Positions 13,283-25,000 of a DNA stretch of 63,009 nucleotides are shown one piece after another. Numbering within the stretch: position 1 is the first letter of the stretch; every line of letters begins with the position of its first letter. Where the stretch lies: contig JH153789.1 in the NCBI GenBank assembly GCA_000226015.1, forward strand, positions 7,563 through 70,571, given 5' to 3'. A program made the translations under genes and the position numbers. This DNA comes from Mnemiopsis leidyi. Its lineage: Eukaryota; Ctenophora; Tentaculata; Lobata; Bolinopsidae. Below the pieces are notes generated by a model. The model searched no databases. It worked only from the letters and a program-made list of their open reading frames with translations, and had not been told where the DNA came from.

Positions 13283-13987
13283 TCATATCTCAGAGGTCAT
13301 CTCAGCATAGTTGTATTTAGAGTTCGGGTTGTAGTTGTACATATTACCGTCTACGTTGTCCTCATCAGAGCTGGACTCTGACGACTCCGAGATTTTCTTC
13401 TTGCGGACCTCGGTAGCAAGCTCAGCATCGAGAGCACTTTTAGGAGGAGCAGTCGGAACGGGAGAAAGGGGAGTGTGTTTCTCCAGGTTCATAGGTTCAC
13501 CCTCGTCCTTAACCTTCTTGTAGTAGTGACCCCTGCAGTGCCTCACCCCACAGATTATAGCGACAATAAGGAGAAGAAACGCTACTCCTGCTCCCGAGCA
13601 CAGTCCTATGAAAATAGTCCGGTTAATCTCGATGAGGGAGGGGGTGATGTTCCTATCCTTGTACAGCTCGTTTTCGCACTGAGCTTCACACCTTACTTTA
13701 GATATGACCAGACTTTTGTACTTGTACTGAATCGACATTCCCAACTGATACGCCACTCTCTTGTTGTTGACGTAGAGGAACATAGAACAGTCCTCCCCGG
13801 AAAAGCGGCCCTGCTCGTTCTTGTTTACACTGACAACCCCACAGCTCAGGGTTTTATCGACATATACCAGCTGAGTTATGTGTTGAGCTTGAGGGAAATA
13901 CTGGTCTCCGAAGGAGTTGTCGTTGTAGTTTTGAGAGGAAGCAACCCCAAAAAGGAGTGCAGTGAGATAGAACAAGGAACGAATCAT
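13283..13987 (-). CDS. Orphan type I single-pass membrane protein
   Basis: One exon, 234 aa. I do not recognise the family. Residues 1-19 form a signal peptide (hydrophobic core LFYLTALLFGVA). The ectodomain (~20-124) has four cysteines (49, 67, 100, 104) and two N-glycosylation sequons (N113-I-T, N122-R-T). Residues ~125-148 are a transmembrane helix. The ~85-residue cytoplasmic tail is rich in Pro, Ser and acidic residues and ends with a tyrosine cluster (Y217, Y219, Y225, Y227) that includes a YxxM-type motif, YAEM, at 227-230. This looks like a receptor or adhesion subunit whose tail could be phosphorylated; that is inference. The start is the ATG that gives the signal peptide. Confidence 0.75.
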   Translation of the reverse strand: MIRSLFYLTALLFGVASSQNYNDNSFGDQYFPQAQHITQLVYVDKTLSCGVVSVNKNEQGRFSGEDCSMFLYVNNKRVAYQLGMSIQYKYKSLVISKVRCEAQCENELYKDRNITPSLIEINRTIFIGLCSGAGVAFLLLIVAIICGVRHCRGHYYKKVKDEGEPMNLEKHTPLSPVPTAPPKSALDAELATEVRKKKISESSESSSDEDNVDGNMYNYNPNSKYNYAEMTSEI

Positions 13988-15859
13988 GGTGTCAGAGAAA
14001 TGAGATCACACTCCGCCTGAATTACACTCTGGTCCGTCTTTGTCCTAGGGAGGGTATCGTGTTACTCTATAATCACATTTCTAGAGATTACACTTCAAAC
14101 CAGGTAGTATCACCTGGCGGCAAGATATTTGCCGCCGCCGCCTGATTTGAAATGTGTCCCTGGAATCCGGACTTATTGTGAAGAATCAGATGTCGAAAAT
14201 GTATCATTTTGAGCATTGTTTATCCGATAGAACAAGCAGTAAGTAAAGGCAGGGATGTAAAACAACAAACAGTAAAGACTGAACAGAAAACATTGAGCTC
14301 TGAGCCATGAGTCAGGTGTTCCTTTAAAACATCTCTAGCCTACACACTAATGTTAATGTACACTAAGAAGGCACTGTCTACAACGCAGTGATCTGGCTCA
14401 CTATACAGGCCTATACACACACAATTATCTGCCCTGGATCATTTTGAGGAGGCTAAAACATTTTTAATACACACATCTTGTACCCAGGTACTTAGTGTAC
14501 ATTCAACAACTACAAGAGTGTGTGTGCTTAGTGGGGCTGCGAGACTAAAACTAAGGGAGACATCAACCACAAAAGCTTCTTACAATAACATTCTGATTAT
14601 TTGACATTTGAGAGTGAAAACGAGTCTCAATTAACGACGCTAACAAATAACGACGCCAACAGTAACACAAAACAAAGGTAGCTCGTGACTATTGACACAC
14701 AGAAAATGTAGAACACACAGAACTCCTGTACACTCCATACTTACGGACTGAGATGTGAGATTTCAGCAAGCAACTAGAAATGCACGCAAATTACACGCCC
14801 GAGGCCAACACAGAAAATGAAGAGAGTGGTGGAGGTTATATTTGTTTATAGTTCTAGAGACGGTAACGCATGAATTACGGATTTTTCGGATAGGATCTTT
14901 ATCGTGTATGAGCTTTGATAGTGGGGTATATTCTCTTACGTGGAATATTGTAAATGTAAGGAAACAAGCACATTTGTCAGGATGTAATATTTGTAGCTGC
15001 CGATGATCTACTGATCCAGTTTTTATCAAGGACCATTTCAATAATATAGTTATACAGCGATGTCTGAATCTTTAAACTATTTGTGACAGTGAATTGTGTA
15101 AAGCTAAGTTTTTACATTCGACTAATCACTAATGACTTCTGCATGTTCCAATAACGATTTTCGGAATTTAATTAAAGCATGTATTGACATGATGAAGATG
15201 ATTGTATAAAAATCAGCAACTAACAATAACAGAAATAACATAATATGAGCGTACATAGAGCACGGATTCGCACACCAACAATTAAGCTCTGAAAACAAAC
15301 TCAAAGATCACTCAACATTGAACTGAGATCATAGAGAGGACGTCACGCAACAGGAAGATAATTCAGAGAGGAATTAGGAAGAAAATGTTTGGAATGTTTG
15401 TGTAGGGCCCAGCTGGGAAGGCGGTGTACCGGTACGTGTGAGCGTCCCTTCTGTTGAGATCTGAGGAACATCAAATTGGTTGCTACCTGCGTTAGCGTAG
15501 CTTCATATATTCGGCAAGGTGGCCATCGTCCTGCCCCAGAACGTTGTACCCCGGAGATTTTGCTCCAGTGACGCCCTGCTCCGCAACAGATAACTTCGTT
15601 AAGTTTAGGTTAAGGGTCGCTGGGGTAAAATCTAAAATGTATGGGTGATGGGACTAAGTCAAAGTTTTGTGGGCCGGCACAAATCTCTGGGGCTGGACGA
15701 CGGGAACCTTAGGTAACCGTAAATTATGTCTAGTGAACCTTGCCTCACGTTGCGGCCCGTTTTCAAGTCGAATGAAATTCTAATTCTACTATAGTCAATA
15801 GTAAGTACGGCCACTGGACGGTTGTGAACCAGGTTGCTGTATTTGATCATCAAACATCA
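13988..15859. other. Non-coding interval
   Basis: The right end of this interval is upstream of the membrane protein gene and should contain its promoter. No exon is recognised. A 92-codon minus-strand frame at 14763-15041 has no signal peptide, no motif and no splice context, so it is not called. From about 15400 the base composition becomes more GC-rich as the repeat cluster is approached. Confidence 0.35.
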
Positions 15860-17640
15860 TGATCAAAAGTAAGCTTGACGATATTCTATCCGTCTATCAC
15901 TTTGAGCTGCAAGAGTCGAGTAAATAATTCACTACTCCTGGTGCCAGGTTAAGTGATCGGGATCCAAATTGCTCTAACCAGAGCCCTTTTTGCGCAAGTC
16001 GGTGAGCTGGAAGAGCGTAGCATGCGTAAGCACCTAGTTAGGTGAAGGATCCAAATTAGACCATGAGCATTGAGCATTGCATGAACATTTCAACTTGCCC
16101 ATGTAGATCCTTGCTAAGCCAACATTACTTGTCTCACGTTGTGACCCTTTTCAAAAAAATTTTTATTTTGGCTTCGCGCGCGCCGGAGGCTGCCGCTTTG
16201 CGGCAGCAGGGCTATGCAACGTGTAGCAAAACATTACATAGCCCTGTCACCTGCGGGCGTAGCTTGTCGCGGTGATACTGATACCCGACTCTGCTCTCGC
16301 TTGCTTATGCTAGACGTTGTCTATGGTCTATCCCAGGCCCTGCTGCCACGAAGCGGCAGCCTCCAGCTTGACGAGGTGATATCCGTCTAACTCAGCTCTG
16401 ACTTGTACAGCAGCGCGCACCCTCCCGTCATTTTATTCTCCTCTATTCGCTTCGAATGAGGGTAGGACGAAGTCAGACAACCGTCTAACGCGAACGTTCT
16501 AACAGTAACAAAATCAGAAATTAAACGCCAGGAGATAAGAGCAGCGAGTCGGGTAACACCTCAACGGGCGATGCGCGTCTAGAAATGCGTGAGAGCGCGT
16601 GATGGCCGCGACAGTAGGTTATCAACCTACAAGTAACACCTCGACAACTTGCTAAACACGTATATCCCTGTGCAAGCTTAGCTCTGAGCTCGAAAATAAA
16701 ACGGCAAACGGACGCGCGACGCATGAACAGCTCACACAGCAAAAGCTCACACAGCGTCCCGATAGGGTGCGCGCAGCGCGAGCCACAGGGCTATTATTCA
16801 TTATTATATGTTGGCTTAGCAATGCAACTCGACAACCTCCAGCTTGACGAGATGATATCCGTTTAACGTTCTAACACCAAACACCTCGACAACCTTGTCA
16901 GACGTTGTCTGACTTGCTGCCGCGAAGCGGCAGCCCCCCGCGCGCGGCGCGGCAGCGAAGCTGCCTGCTGCCGCCCCGATAATTTTCAACATTGAAAATG
17001 GGCCGCAACGCAAGGCAACGACAACCTCCAGCGCGCGCGAAGGGTCAAAACGTGAGACAAACTCTCGTAGCTCAAAGCTGAACTTTAGAACAGTTGACGA
17101 GATTATATCCGTTGACGAGATTATATCCGTTTAGCTGCGTGAGTCGGGTATCACCGCGACTTAATAGAACAGTAGACAATAGAATTAACGGGCGATGCGC
17201 GTCCACGATTCTTTGAATCTTAGTCATTACGCTTCGCTCGAGGAGCAGGTGTGACGCGCGCGAAGCGATGACGGTAGGTTGTAAGCCTACAAACAATAGA
17301 ACAGTAGACGGATAGACCCTGTGGCTTTTGTCTGACTTTGTCCTACCCTCATTCGTTGTCTGACTTTGTCCGACCTTGACGAGATTATATCCGTCTAACG
17401 TTCAGCTTTAGCTGCGTGAGTCGGGTATCACCGAGACAAGTCCGACCCTCATTTGTCCTCCTGTTGTAGGTTGATAACCTACTGTTGCGGCCATCACGCG
17501 CTCTCACGCATTTCTGGCGCATCGCCAGTTGATAGTGAAACAATGCAAAGTGCTGACCCCCTCTGGGGGCTGCAATTTGCACCCCCTATCTAGCTCTCGT
17601 AAACTCCCGTTTTTTTCAATTTGCCAATTCTTTTAACAAA
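15860..17640. repeat. GC-rich cluster of a dispersed repeat family
   Basis: Several rearranged copies of the same modules are packed together. One is a TTGACGAGATTATATCCGTC-like module at ~15870, 16367, 16842, 17096 and 17377. Another is GAGTCGGGTATCACCG. A third is a GCGCGTGATGGCCGCGACAG module next to the palindrome GTAGGTTATCAACCTAC (~16613; variants ~17273 and ~17465). The same modules recur at ~18450 and 35550-35790. No transposase or RT frame is visible, so these look like non-autonomous elements inserted into one another. Confidence 0.65.
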
Positions 17641-18140
17641 TCTTTAAAATGCTTCCCCCGAGGGCGCCACTCTCTGCTAGCAGGGTCTACAGGGCTGGTT
17701 GCTACGCCACTGGATCTGATCTTTGTATATATTATATTAAATTATTACAGTAAATCAGTATCAATAATAATTGTGATACACAATTTTATAAATTAAATTG
17801 TATTGACCTGATTTGCTTAAAATGAAGGCCCTCGACCTAAATGATAAAAATCTTCGGGTCATACTTCCTTTAAGAGAATAATTCTCTATGGTTTTCTGTT
17901 TGACATTGTTGTTTAGAGATTGTTTAGAAGATAGACCTCTTGGAGGTTTTCATGGTTACATCCAACTCTCTCAGCTCCAAAAGTGATGGATATAAGTTCG
18001 TCAAGTTTGAGGGAGTGTCGAGATTGGTGACCCTTACATCATGGAAGGTCTTGTCAGCAGGACTAAGTATTAAGGTGTGACTGCTTTCTCCATTCACGAC
18101 AGATCATCTTTCTCTGTTCATGCTTATAGGTATTTGTATT
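17641..18140. other. Non-coding, between repeat cluster and SINE
   Basis: No exon is seen. The GC-rich segment at ~17651-17715 looks like the end of another repeat copy; the rest is AT-rich. Confidence 0.35.
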
Positions 18141-18373
18141 TGTTACACCTGTACCCAGGCTTTAACAATTATACTGAACGGGGTCCTGAAAGATTCTAGA
18201 TCTTTTAATTGAGACCCTCCTCATTTTACCCTCAATCACGGTTTACTGGTTATTCCGCTGAATGAACCGAAGAAGATTGCATAGGCAAGTGCACTTGTGC
18301 ACTCCTTTGGGAATTGAACCCCTGATCTTCTGCATAGACAGTTAGGGTAGATACCACTACACCACCAACCCAT
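18141..18373 (-). mobile_element. tRNA-derived SINE (copy A)
   Basis: Read on the minus strand, the element starts near 18373 with a tRNA-like head. Its A-box is TGGTGTAGTGGTATCTACC and its B-box region is GGGGTTCAATTCCC. A body of about 150 bp follows and ends near GTACAGGTGTAACA. The body matches copies at 34567-34753 and 62240-62362 at high identity. The head resembles an RNA polymerase III promoter, so this is a retroposed SINE and not a tRNA gene. Confidence 0.75.
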
Positions 18374-19075
18374 TTTTTGGAATCACCCTTTTCGGAATTA
18401 AGTGATGTTTAGTATACTAGTAACCATCTAGTAACCATACTAGTAACCATCAACAAGATGATATCTCTCTAACATTCAGCTTTGAGCTGCAATTCTCGGG
18501 TGTAGGTAACCTCATCTTCACATCTAGCTTCCTTCATGATATCAAATTCTACTTGAACCAGCATCATGCTCGATTTGTGTAAGAGGCTTAGTTAAATTTA
18601 ACCAATTTTGATGTAATTATAAAAGAAACAACTTAGCTTGTCAAGTTACAGTGGTTTGTGATATTGCCAATAAAATAATGATTTGACACCATTTCAACAT
18701 CATACTCGTATCTATATATGCCTACCAACCCCCTAAAAACATTTTTATGCTCTCTACCTAAATGTAACATTTGATGTTTTCATCCATACATCTAAATTGT
18801 AAGTGCTTAAAATGTAAATAGGATGTAATTCTCTGACACATGTGATTTTGTCAGTACTACAGTTTATCAATTCCATTGTCACACATTTTTGGATGACTTT
18901 GTGTCCCCCCAAAAGGCTGCCCGTCTCCGCTTTGCAAAGGCACAAAGGGCCTTAGTCATGTCACTGAATTTGTCTTGAATCTTAAGCTTCCAATTTGCTT
19001 AATTGGTTATTGGTCAATGTATAGATACTAAATATTTTGACAACTTCCCCAGGTAAATAATGGAAAAATGCATTG
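18374..19075. other. Upstream flank of JAK unit 1
   Basis: Contains a fragment of the 16-17 kb repeat family (~18450-18510) and AT-rich DNA that probably holds the promoter or 5' UTR. An in-frame TAA at 19058-19060 with no AG between it and the ATG at 19076 supports that ATG as the start of the following exon. A splice-acceptor-like CCCCAG lies at 19047-19052. Confidence 0.45.
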
Positions 19076-21258
19076 ATGGTATTCGAGGACCTTAACAGGC
19101 TTATTCACAGCAATTTTCAGCTCCCATCTGCATCTGTAAATCTTCACCATGGGAAGAACATAGTCTACAAGGGTAGTTTTATCAGACAGCCAAACCATGG
19201 GAAAAAGCAACTTGTCTTTTACCAGTCTGCATTTGATCTTATGCAGCAATGTGCCAATCAAATGCGAGTATCACAGTCTACCTTTCAATACTGCTTAATC
19301 GCTAATCGTTCTATCGATAGCTATCTCCTTCCATATTCAAAGTATATATCCATTAATGAAAGTGATGGAAAATATTCCTTCAGAGTTTTTCATCAGCATA
19401 TCGACCTAAATGATATTCTTCACAATGATTCTGAGGCCTTCAATTACATTTTTCATCAAGCAAAATCAGACTTTTATCGCTACCTGCGATGTTTTGGAAA
19501 CAATGAAAACAAGCTGACTTGGATTAGTACAGCATGTGGTTTATTGCTTGCTGGTTTAGTAAAGCGTCTTAATTTGCAATGTACAGCAGCCAATTTTGGC
19601 AAATTACTTCAACTATCAGATATCCCAAATAACAATTTTGTCAGATCCAACTCCAAATCGATCATTGAAAAAGCTAATCATCTTGCGTTAAAGTTTTCTA
19701 CTACTGATGAAATACGATTCTCATTTATCAAAACAATTGATGACCAACAGTTTTGCAAGCCATTACATTCTTTTCAAGTGTCAGTGTCTGTTGATAACAA
19801 AAAGCTACCCAATGAGCTGTGTCAGCAAGCAACTCTTACAGTGTCAAAGTCAGAAATATGCATTACATCCTCCGAAAAGGATCAAACAATAATAACCTCA
19901 GATTATGATCAACTTCTTAAAATCAAACTCTTCAAATCCAAGCAAAAATTATTCCAGCTGATTTTGGCAGATTCATCTATTGTAGAGGTATGTATGTTAT
20001 CTGACAGCAGCAAGGATCTTGAATCATGTGTAGCTTTGATTGACATGTACTTTAGAGCTAAAGTCAAATCCAAAATGTTAATAGAGCCTGTATCTCTGAG
20101 CAATTTTGATTCATATGCTATGACATACAATGAACTTAACCAGTCTCAAACTTCTACGAATATCTATAATATGATTGAAAAGAGTGACCTTCCCCTGAAA
20201 TTTGTCAGTGTAAAGCAATCCCATCAAATTCTAAAAGATCTTGGACTACAAGTTGGTTGGTATGTTCTGTTTAAGCAGGCAACTCCTCATGTCTATCCAC
20301 TCTGTATTGTATTAAACTCTGAAGTGAATGGCGACAAGAAGATTCACACAATGAGAGTTGTGAATAGAGAAGGGTATTTCATGGTTGATGAAAATCCGAA
20401 AAAAAAGAAAACTAATGTGGCTTCTAATGATCAGGTTTGCAAGTACCGTTCTCTTGAAGGTCTCTTAAATAGCATTCAAATCCGTGTTTGCAACAAGAAG
20501 CTTCTTATCCGCCCAACTCAGATTGTTACAGAGGAAATGATCTCTGATATGCGGAAAAACAAAATTTTCTTCTCAGATGCTGATCCTGAATTTCATAAAC
20601 AGCCTCATGTCTTGTCATTATTCTGTATCCATCTGATCCCCAACTCAATGCGAACCAGATCACTTTGCACATCATTTACTGGTCATTGGATGACCCCTCA
20701 GAGTAAACTGAAGTCCATCAGGGCTTTTCTATATGATAAAAAGCATATGGAGAAAGATTCACTGACCAACATTGCCAGAATAGCAGAGATCTCTGGACCT
20801 GAATTTGTCCATGAAAATATTCTAAAATGTTATGGTTATGCAGATGATGGACTAAACACTATATACTATATTCATGAGCAATTTGGTCTCGAATTCTCCG
20901 ATACATTTGTTCAGGATTATAATGTTGGGCAGCTTTATGAATTTGGGAGACAAATTAAAAACGGCTTACAATTTCTGCACGATCGAGACATTGTTCATGG
21001 GTTTCCTGCTCTTCAAAACGTTTACATCAACAGCACCCTAAAACAAGTAAAACTAGGAAAAATTGGAATCCTCTCGGCAATAATGCATGCTTCTGAAGTA
21101 CAGAGATCCGATGAAGCCTCCTCCACTGCGGGTTCCTTTCTTAAGGTTGTAAAGTATCCACAGGAGCTTAACGAACTTCTGGTCGGTTGGTTCTCTCAAA
21201 AGAGAGTGAGGATGTTACATGAGTACCCTGAAGAGAAGCTCCAGGAATCATGGGACAG
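19076..21258 (+). CDS. JAK-like FERM/SH2-like/JH2 module, exon without its own JH1
   Basis: One long open exon of 727 codons plus 2 bases. JAKs are cytoplasmic kinases that bind cytokine-receptor tails through FERM and SH2-like domains. Here residues ~20-330 align with the FERM part of the neighbouring gene. An SH2-like block (~385-510) lacks a canonical FLVR arginine. Then comes the first half of a pseudokinase (JH2), whose catalytic loop reads VHGFPALQN (H641), the HG signature of JAK JH2. IGI stands where DPG is expected. The exon stops at GAC-AG before GTTAGT, the same codon position and phase as the exon ending at 23975. If not spliced, the frame runs into the intron and stops at 21388. 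No JH2-tail or JH1 exon lies before the next unit at 22018. It may splice to 24502, be a truncated protein, or be a decaying copy. The intact frame despite strong divergence argues for function. Confidence 0.8.
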
Positions 21259-22017
21259 GTTAGTAAATCTTTTTCTACTTTATTACGCAAATATCATGAT
21301 TTTTAAATCAATCTGTTTCTTTTCTAATTACACAAATATCATGCTTGATATATTAAAAAGCCCCTTTCACTTAATTGTAAAACAATGACAAAAAATTGAT
21401 ATTGTTTCGTATTTGGTAGAATTGATTGAAGGTATTGGTTTGATAAGCATGTCTTTAGTCCGAGCACAGCTACAGTCGATTAGTAGACAATTATTGCCTC
21501 ATATCGTATCGCTGGTTGGTATAAGAACAATTTCATAAGGTCTGATTGCAATTCGCAATTTTTTTACTGTATCTGATCTATCAAACTGAATGGTCCACTC
21601 ATATTCAACTCAAATATAACATTGAGCAGCTATCGGCGAGCCTGATAAACGGTAAAACTATAATGAGGTAAAGGTGGGGTCTTGCTCCATTCTAAATATC
21701 AACGCTATTTCTTAGATCAAGCCGTTTTGTTTAATTTTGCCACGTTTTGGACGTCAACAAGTTTTGGGTTGGAGTCACGTGGTTTCTTCGATTAAACTGA
21801 TAAAACTGATCTTACTTTTCTTCTCAGTCTGTTGCAGCCTGTCAATTTGTGGTTATCAAGTCATAAGACAAATTCCTGACTCCTTCCCAAAAACTTTAAA
21901 TAATCATGATTAAATATGTTTATCGATATTTTCTGTCCTAATGCTATTTAATTACTTACTTTTTACAACTTCAAGCAGTTTTAGTGTGGGTGTGTGACAG
22001 CTTTATAACACGCCATA
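21259..22017. other. Spacer between the two JAK first exons
   Basis: Contains no exon resembling the rest of JH2 or JH1. There is no AATAAA signal, although ATTAAA variants are present near 21794 and 21909. If unit 1 is spliced to the shared exons, this is the first part of its intron and also holds the promoter of unit 2. Confidence 0.5.
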
Positions 22018-25000
22018 ATGTTTTCGATCACTCAGCTAAGGATGATCAACTCCAAGACAACTGTTCATATGTACAACGGAAATAAGATGGAGTTTCCCCG
22101 AAAAGCCACCCGTTTTGAGGTTCTCTGTGGCCTAGCTAACAACCTACGAGTACCTCCTGAGCTCTTTAAGCTAGGCTCCCTTTATTGCAACGAGAATTAT
22201 TGTTTGCCTTATGCGAGAAAAAATCCTGATGCGCATATCAAGGGGACGTTTTATTACAGATTCCCAACTTGCTTGATTAGTTTAGAAGACATCGCCCATC
22301 AATCAGCAGAAATTTTGAACTACATCTACCTTCAAAGCGCAGATGATTTGAAGAATAGTGACAATCACACTGGTAAAACAGAAAATATTGCACGTGTAAT
22401 GGCCGTACAAGTTTCAGAATTAGGAATTGTTGAAGCTTCCGAATCTTTGCTAAACAAGATACTCCCGGTTTCAGGCTATCCATCAGTTTCAGTCAGAGAA
22501 ATTGTCCAACCTTTTTCGAAGTGCCTTCTTAGGTGTTGTAAGGACGTTTCAGCTGAAAAGTTGAAATTAATTAACAGTATGATTGAGAAAAACCGAAGAT
22601 TATTTGTCTTTAACTGCTCATCAGAAAGTAAGCAGTTGAATGTAGAGGTTACAAAATCAGCACTTATCGTAGATGGAAGCGATATCCCCCTGACTCAAAT
22701 AGACAAGGTTCAGTTTAACTTCAAACATCACAGCGCTGTGGTTTCTACAAACAGAAACTCGCGCATCGAGCTTTCATTTAATTCAAGAACTACTTTAGAG
22801 TCGTTTCTCACTCTTCTTGACATCGCATACAAGATTGCTTCCCCAGGAAACTTCGTTCTTGATCACAAACTGTCTGATGGCTTTCACTCCGAATCGTTGG
22901 TTTATCACGATCCTGAATATGTCATTCTAGTACAAGCTGATCAAAAAACTCGATCTCCGTTCAACTATTCCCTGGTAGATCACTGCTCTCTTGTCAGAAA
23001 AATTGAAAACGAAGCCGAGGCTGAAAGTATTTTACGTTTCCCTGGTAACGAATCTAAATTTCTTGTCACGGACAATTACTTAGTCAAGGAACCTGCTAAG
23101 ATAGTGAACCAGTACTACTTCTACATGGTTATAGAGGACAGTCTGATCTCCCGGACAGTAGCTGTTATAGGTGGGAGGTTTCAAGTAGACGCAAAGCGTG
23201 GTTATCTTTCACTTTTCAAGCTTTTCACTCAGATCGAATCGAGCTATCTAGACAAGAAGGAAGATGTCAAGAAAAAGTGGAGGTTTGTTGACAATGTCAC
23301 GTGCGAGGACATCATGTACATTTCAGAACAAAAGTTTGTGTACGGCACGAAACGCGAGCCGACTCTGTCTCCCGTAAACGTTGCCTTGACAACGTGTCCT
23401 ACTTCCCACCACTATCTTTACACCCGTTACTCAGGCGTCTTACACTCTCCTAAATCTATAAAACCCATCTCCGTTACACAGTTCATTACTCACAACCTGA
23501 ACTACGGTAGTTCTATCCTAGTCCCCTTGATAGAGCACGTCAAGAACCTCCAAATAAACAAAGTGAAACACGAGAATGTGGCAGAGTTCGTGGGAGTGTA
23601 CCGAGTGAATCACATGCCATGTATTGTGGAGGATGCATTCTCCTGTCTCCTGAATGTCAGACTTAGTTCAGTTCAGTACTCTAGTCAGGAGCTCTATCAC
23701 TTGGGGAAACAGATAGTATCAGGACTGCGCTATCTTCACGAAAGGAAAATAGTTCACGGCTTCCCCGCCATGCATAACATCAGCATATGTCCGAACGAGA
23801 AAGTTAAACTCCGATTTGTTGGAATTCTCCCTGAACTTATCAAACGTCGTGATGTTTACAACCCTCTGTTGCTAAGAGACTATCTACCCCATGTTTCCTC
23901 TTTTGGTCATCCTGCGCGGTGGCTGCACCGCTCCATGATCTTCTCTAATGCTCCCTGGAATATTGAAGTGGACAGGTGAGACTCAGTGAGTGAGTGATGT
24001 GTACTCCTGGTGCAATCGGCTACCTAGCTACCTTGTCGCGTACATTGGCTACCTAGCTACCTTATCGCGTACATCAACCCCGCCCTCTCCATCAGCTTTC
24101 TCATCGGACTTGCCTCACGGTGCTTTACTGAACTGTATCTCCGTATTACAAACTGATATTGGCTACCTATTTTTAAAGGGAGTCCTGACCCCTACAAAAA
24201 TTCTGCATTAAATGAAAATCATAAATACCAGTTTTAAAATGCCTAAATTTTTGACGAAACTTTCTATGCATATGAACTACAAAAGTAACGATAGCCGATT
24301 GCACTTTATTTGACACTGTTCTTTCTGTCAGGACTTCCTTGTTTTTGATTTGCATGCTTCTTTTTATGGAATGTCGATTATCTTTGTCAGCACTGTCTTG
24401 AGTCGAGTTGTACACTTATACTTTGATAATGACAGTATTTTCCTACACCGTGCTTTCAGCTATACAATATGAGATTGTTGTTTGATCACGTGACCCCGCA
24501 GGTATGTGTTTGGGTGTACACTTTGGCAGCTCTACAACAAGGGAGCTGTTCCTCTACCAGACAGATCTGACCAGGAAATTCTAGAGAAGTTAGAGGTGAG
24601 AAGGATTTATATTTTTATTATACAGTTTTGGTTTTTAATTGTTTTGATACATTCAATTTGAGTTAAAGTTGTCAGACACTTTTTAATTTTGAGAATTTCT
24701 TTTAACGATCCTCAAATTAATGAGACAACAAACACGTGGGATGTTCGATAAATAATCTGGAATAGCTAGCTCAAATTTTTAAACAGAGCCAAAAACACAA
24801 AAATCGTTGACCAAAAAGGGAATCTAAATTTAAAAAGTTACTAGACAGTATCATTTGAAACTTGAGATACAAATTAAAATAACGATAATGCTTTAAAGCC
24901 TAATATTCTACTGAAACAAAATCGTGTCCAATAATCTCAACTCTGGTCTATTGCGGTTTGGTGAACCTGCAGTAAGCGACGTATCTGTCTCCAAATAGTC

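Noticed and set aside
13475-14020. 181-codon plus-strand frame
   Set aside because: Antisense to the signal-peptide/TM protein, which has a coherent domain layout; the plus frame has none.
15860-17640. Bacterial contamination or horizontally acquired island
   Set aside because: GC-rich, but it contains no long frames, and its modules recur elsewhere in the same window; repeat clustering explains it.
18300-18373. tRNA gene on the minus strand
   Set aside because: A- and B-box motifs are present, but the cloverleaf is imperfect and a SINE body shared with two other loci follows; it is a SINE head.
19076-21258. Processed retrocopy of the JAK gene
   Set aside because: A retrocopy would continue through the spliced exons. 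This copy ends exactly at the exon 1 donor, followed by intron-like sequence and no poly-A, so a segmental duplication of exon 1 fits better.
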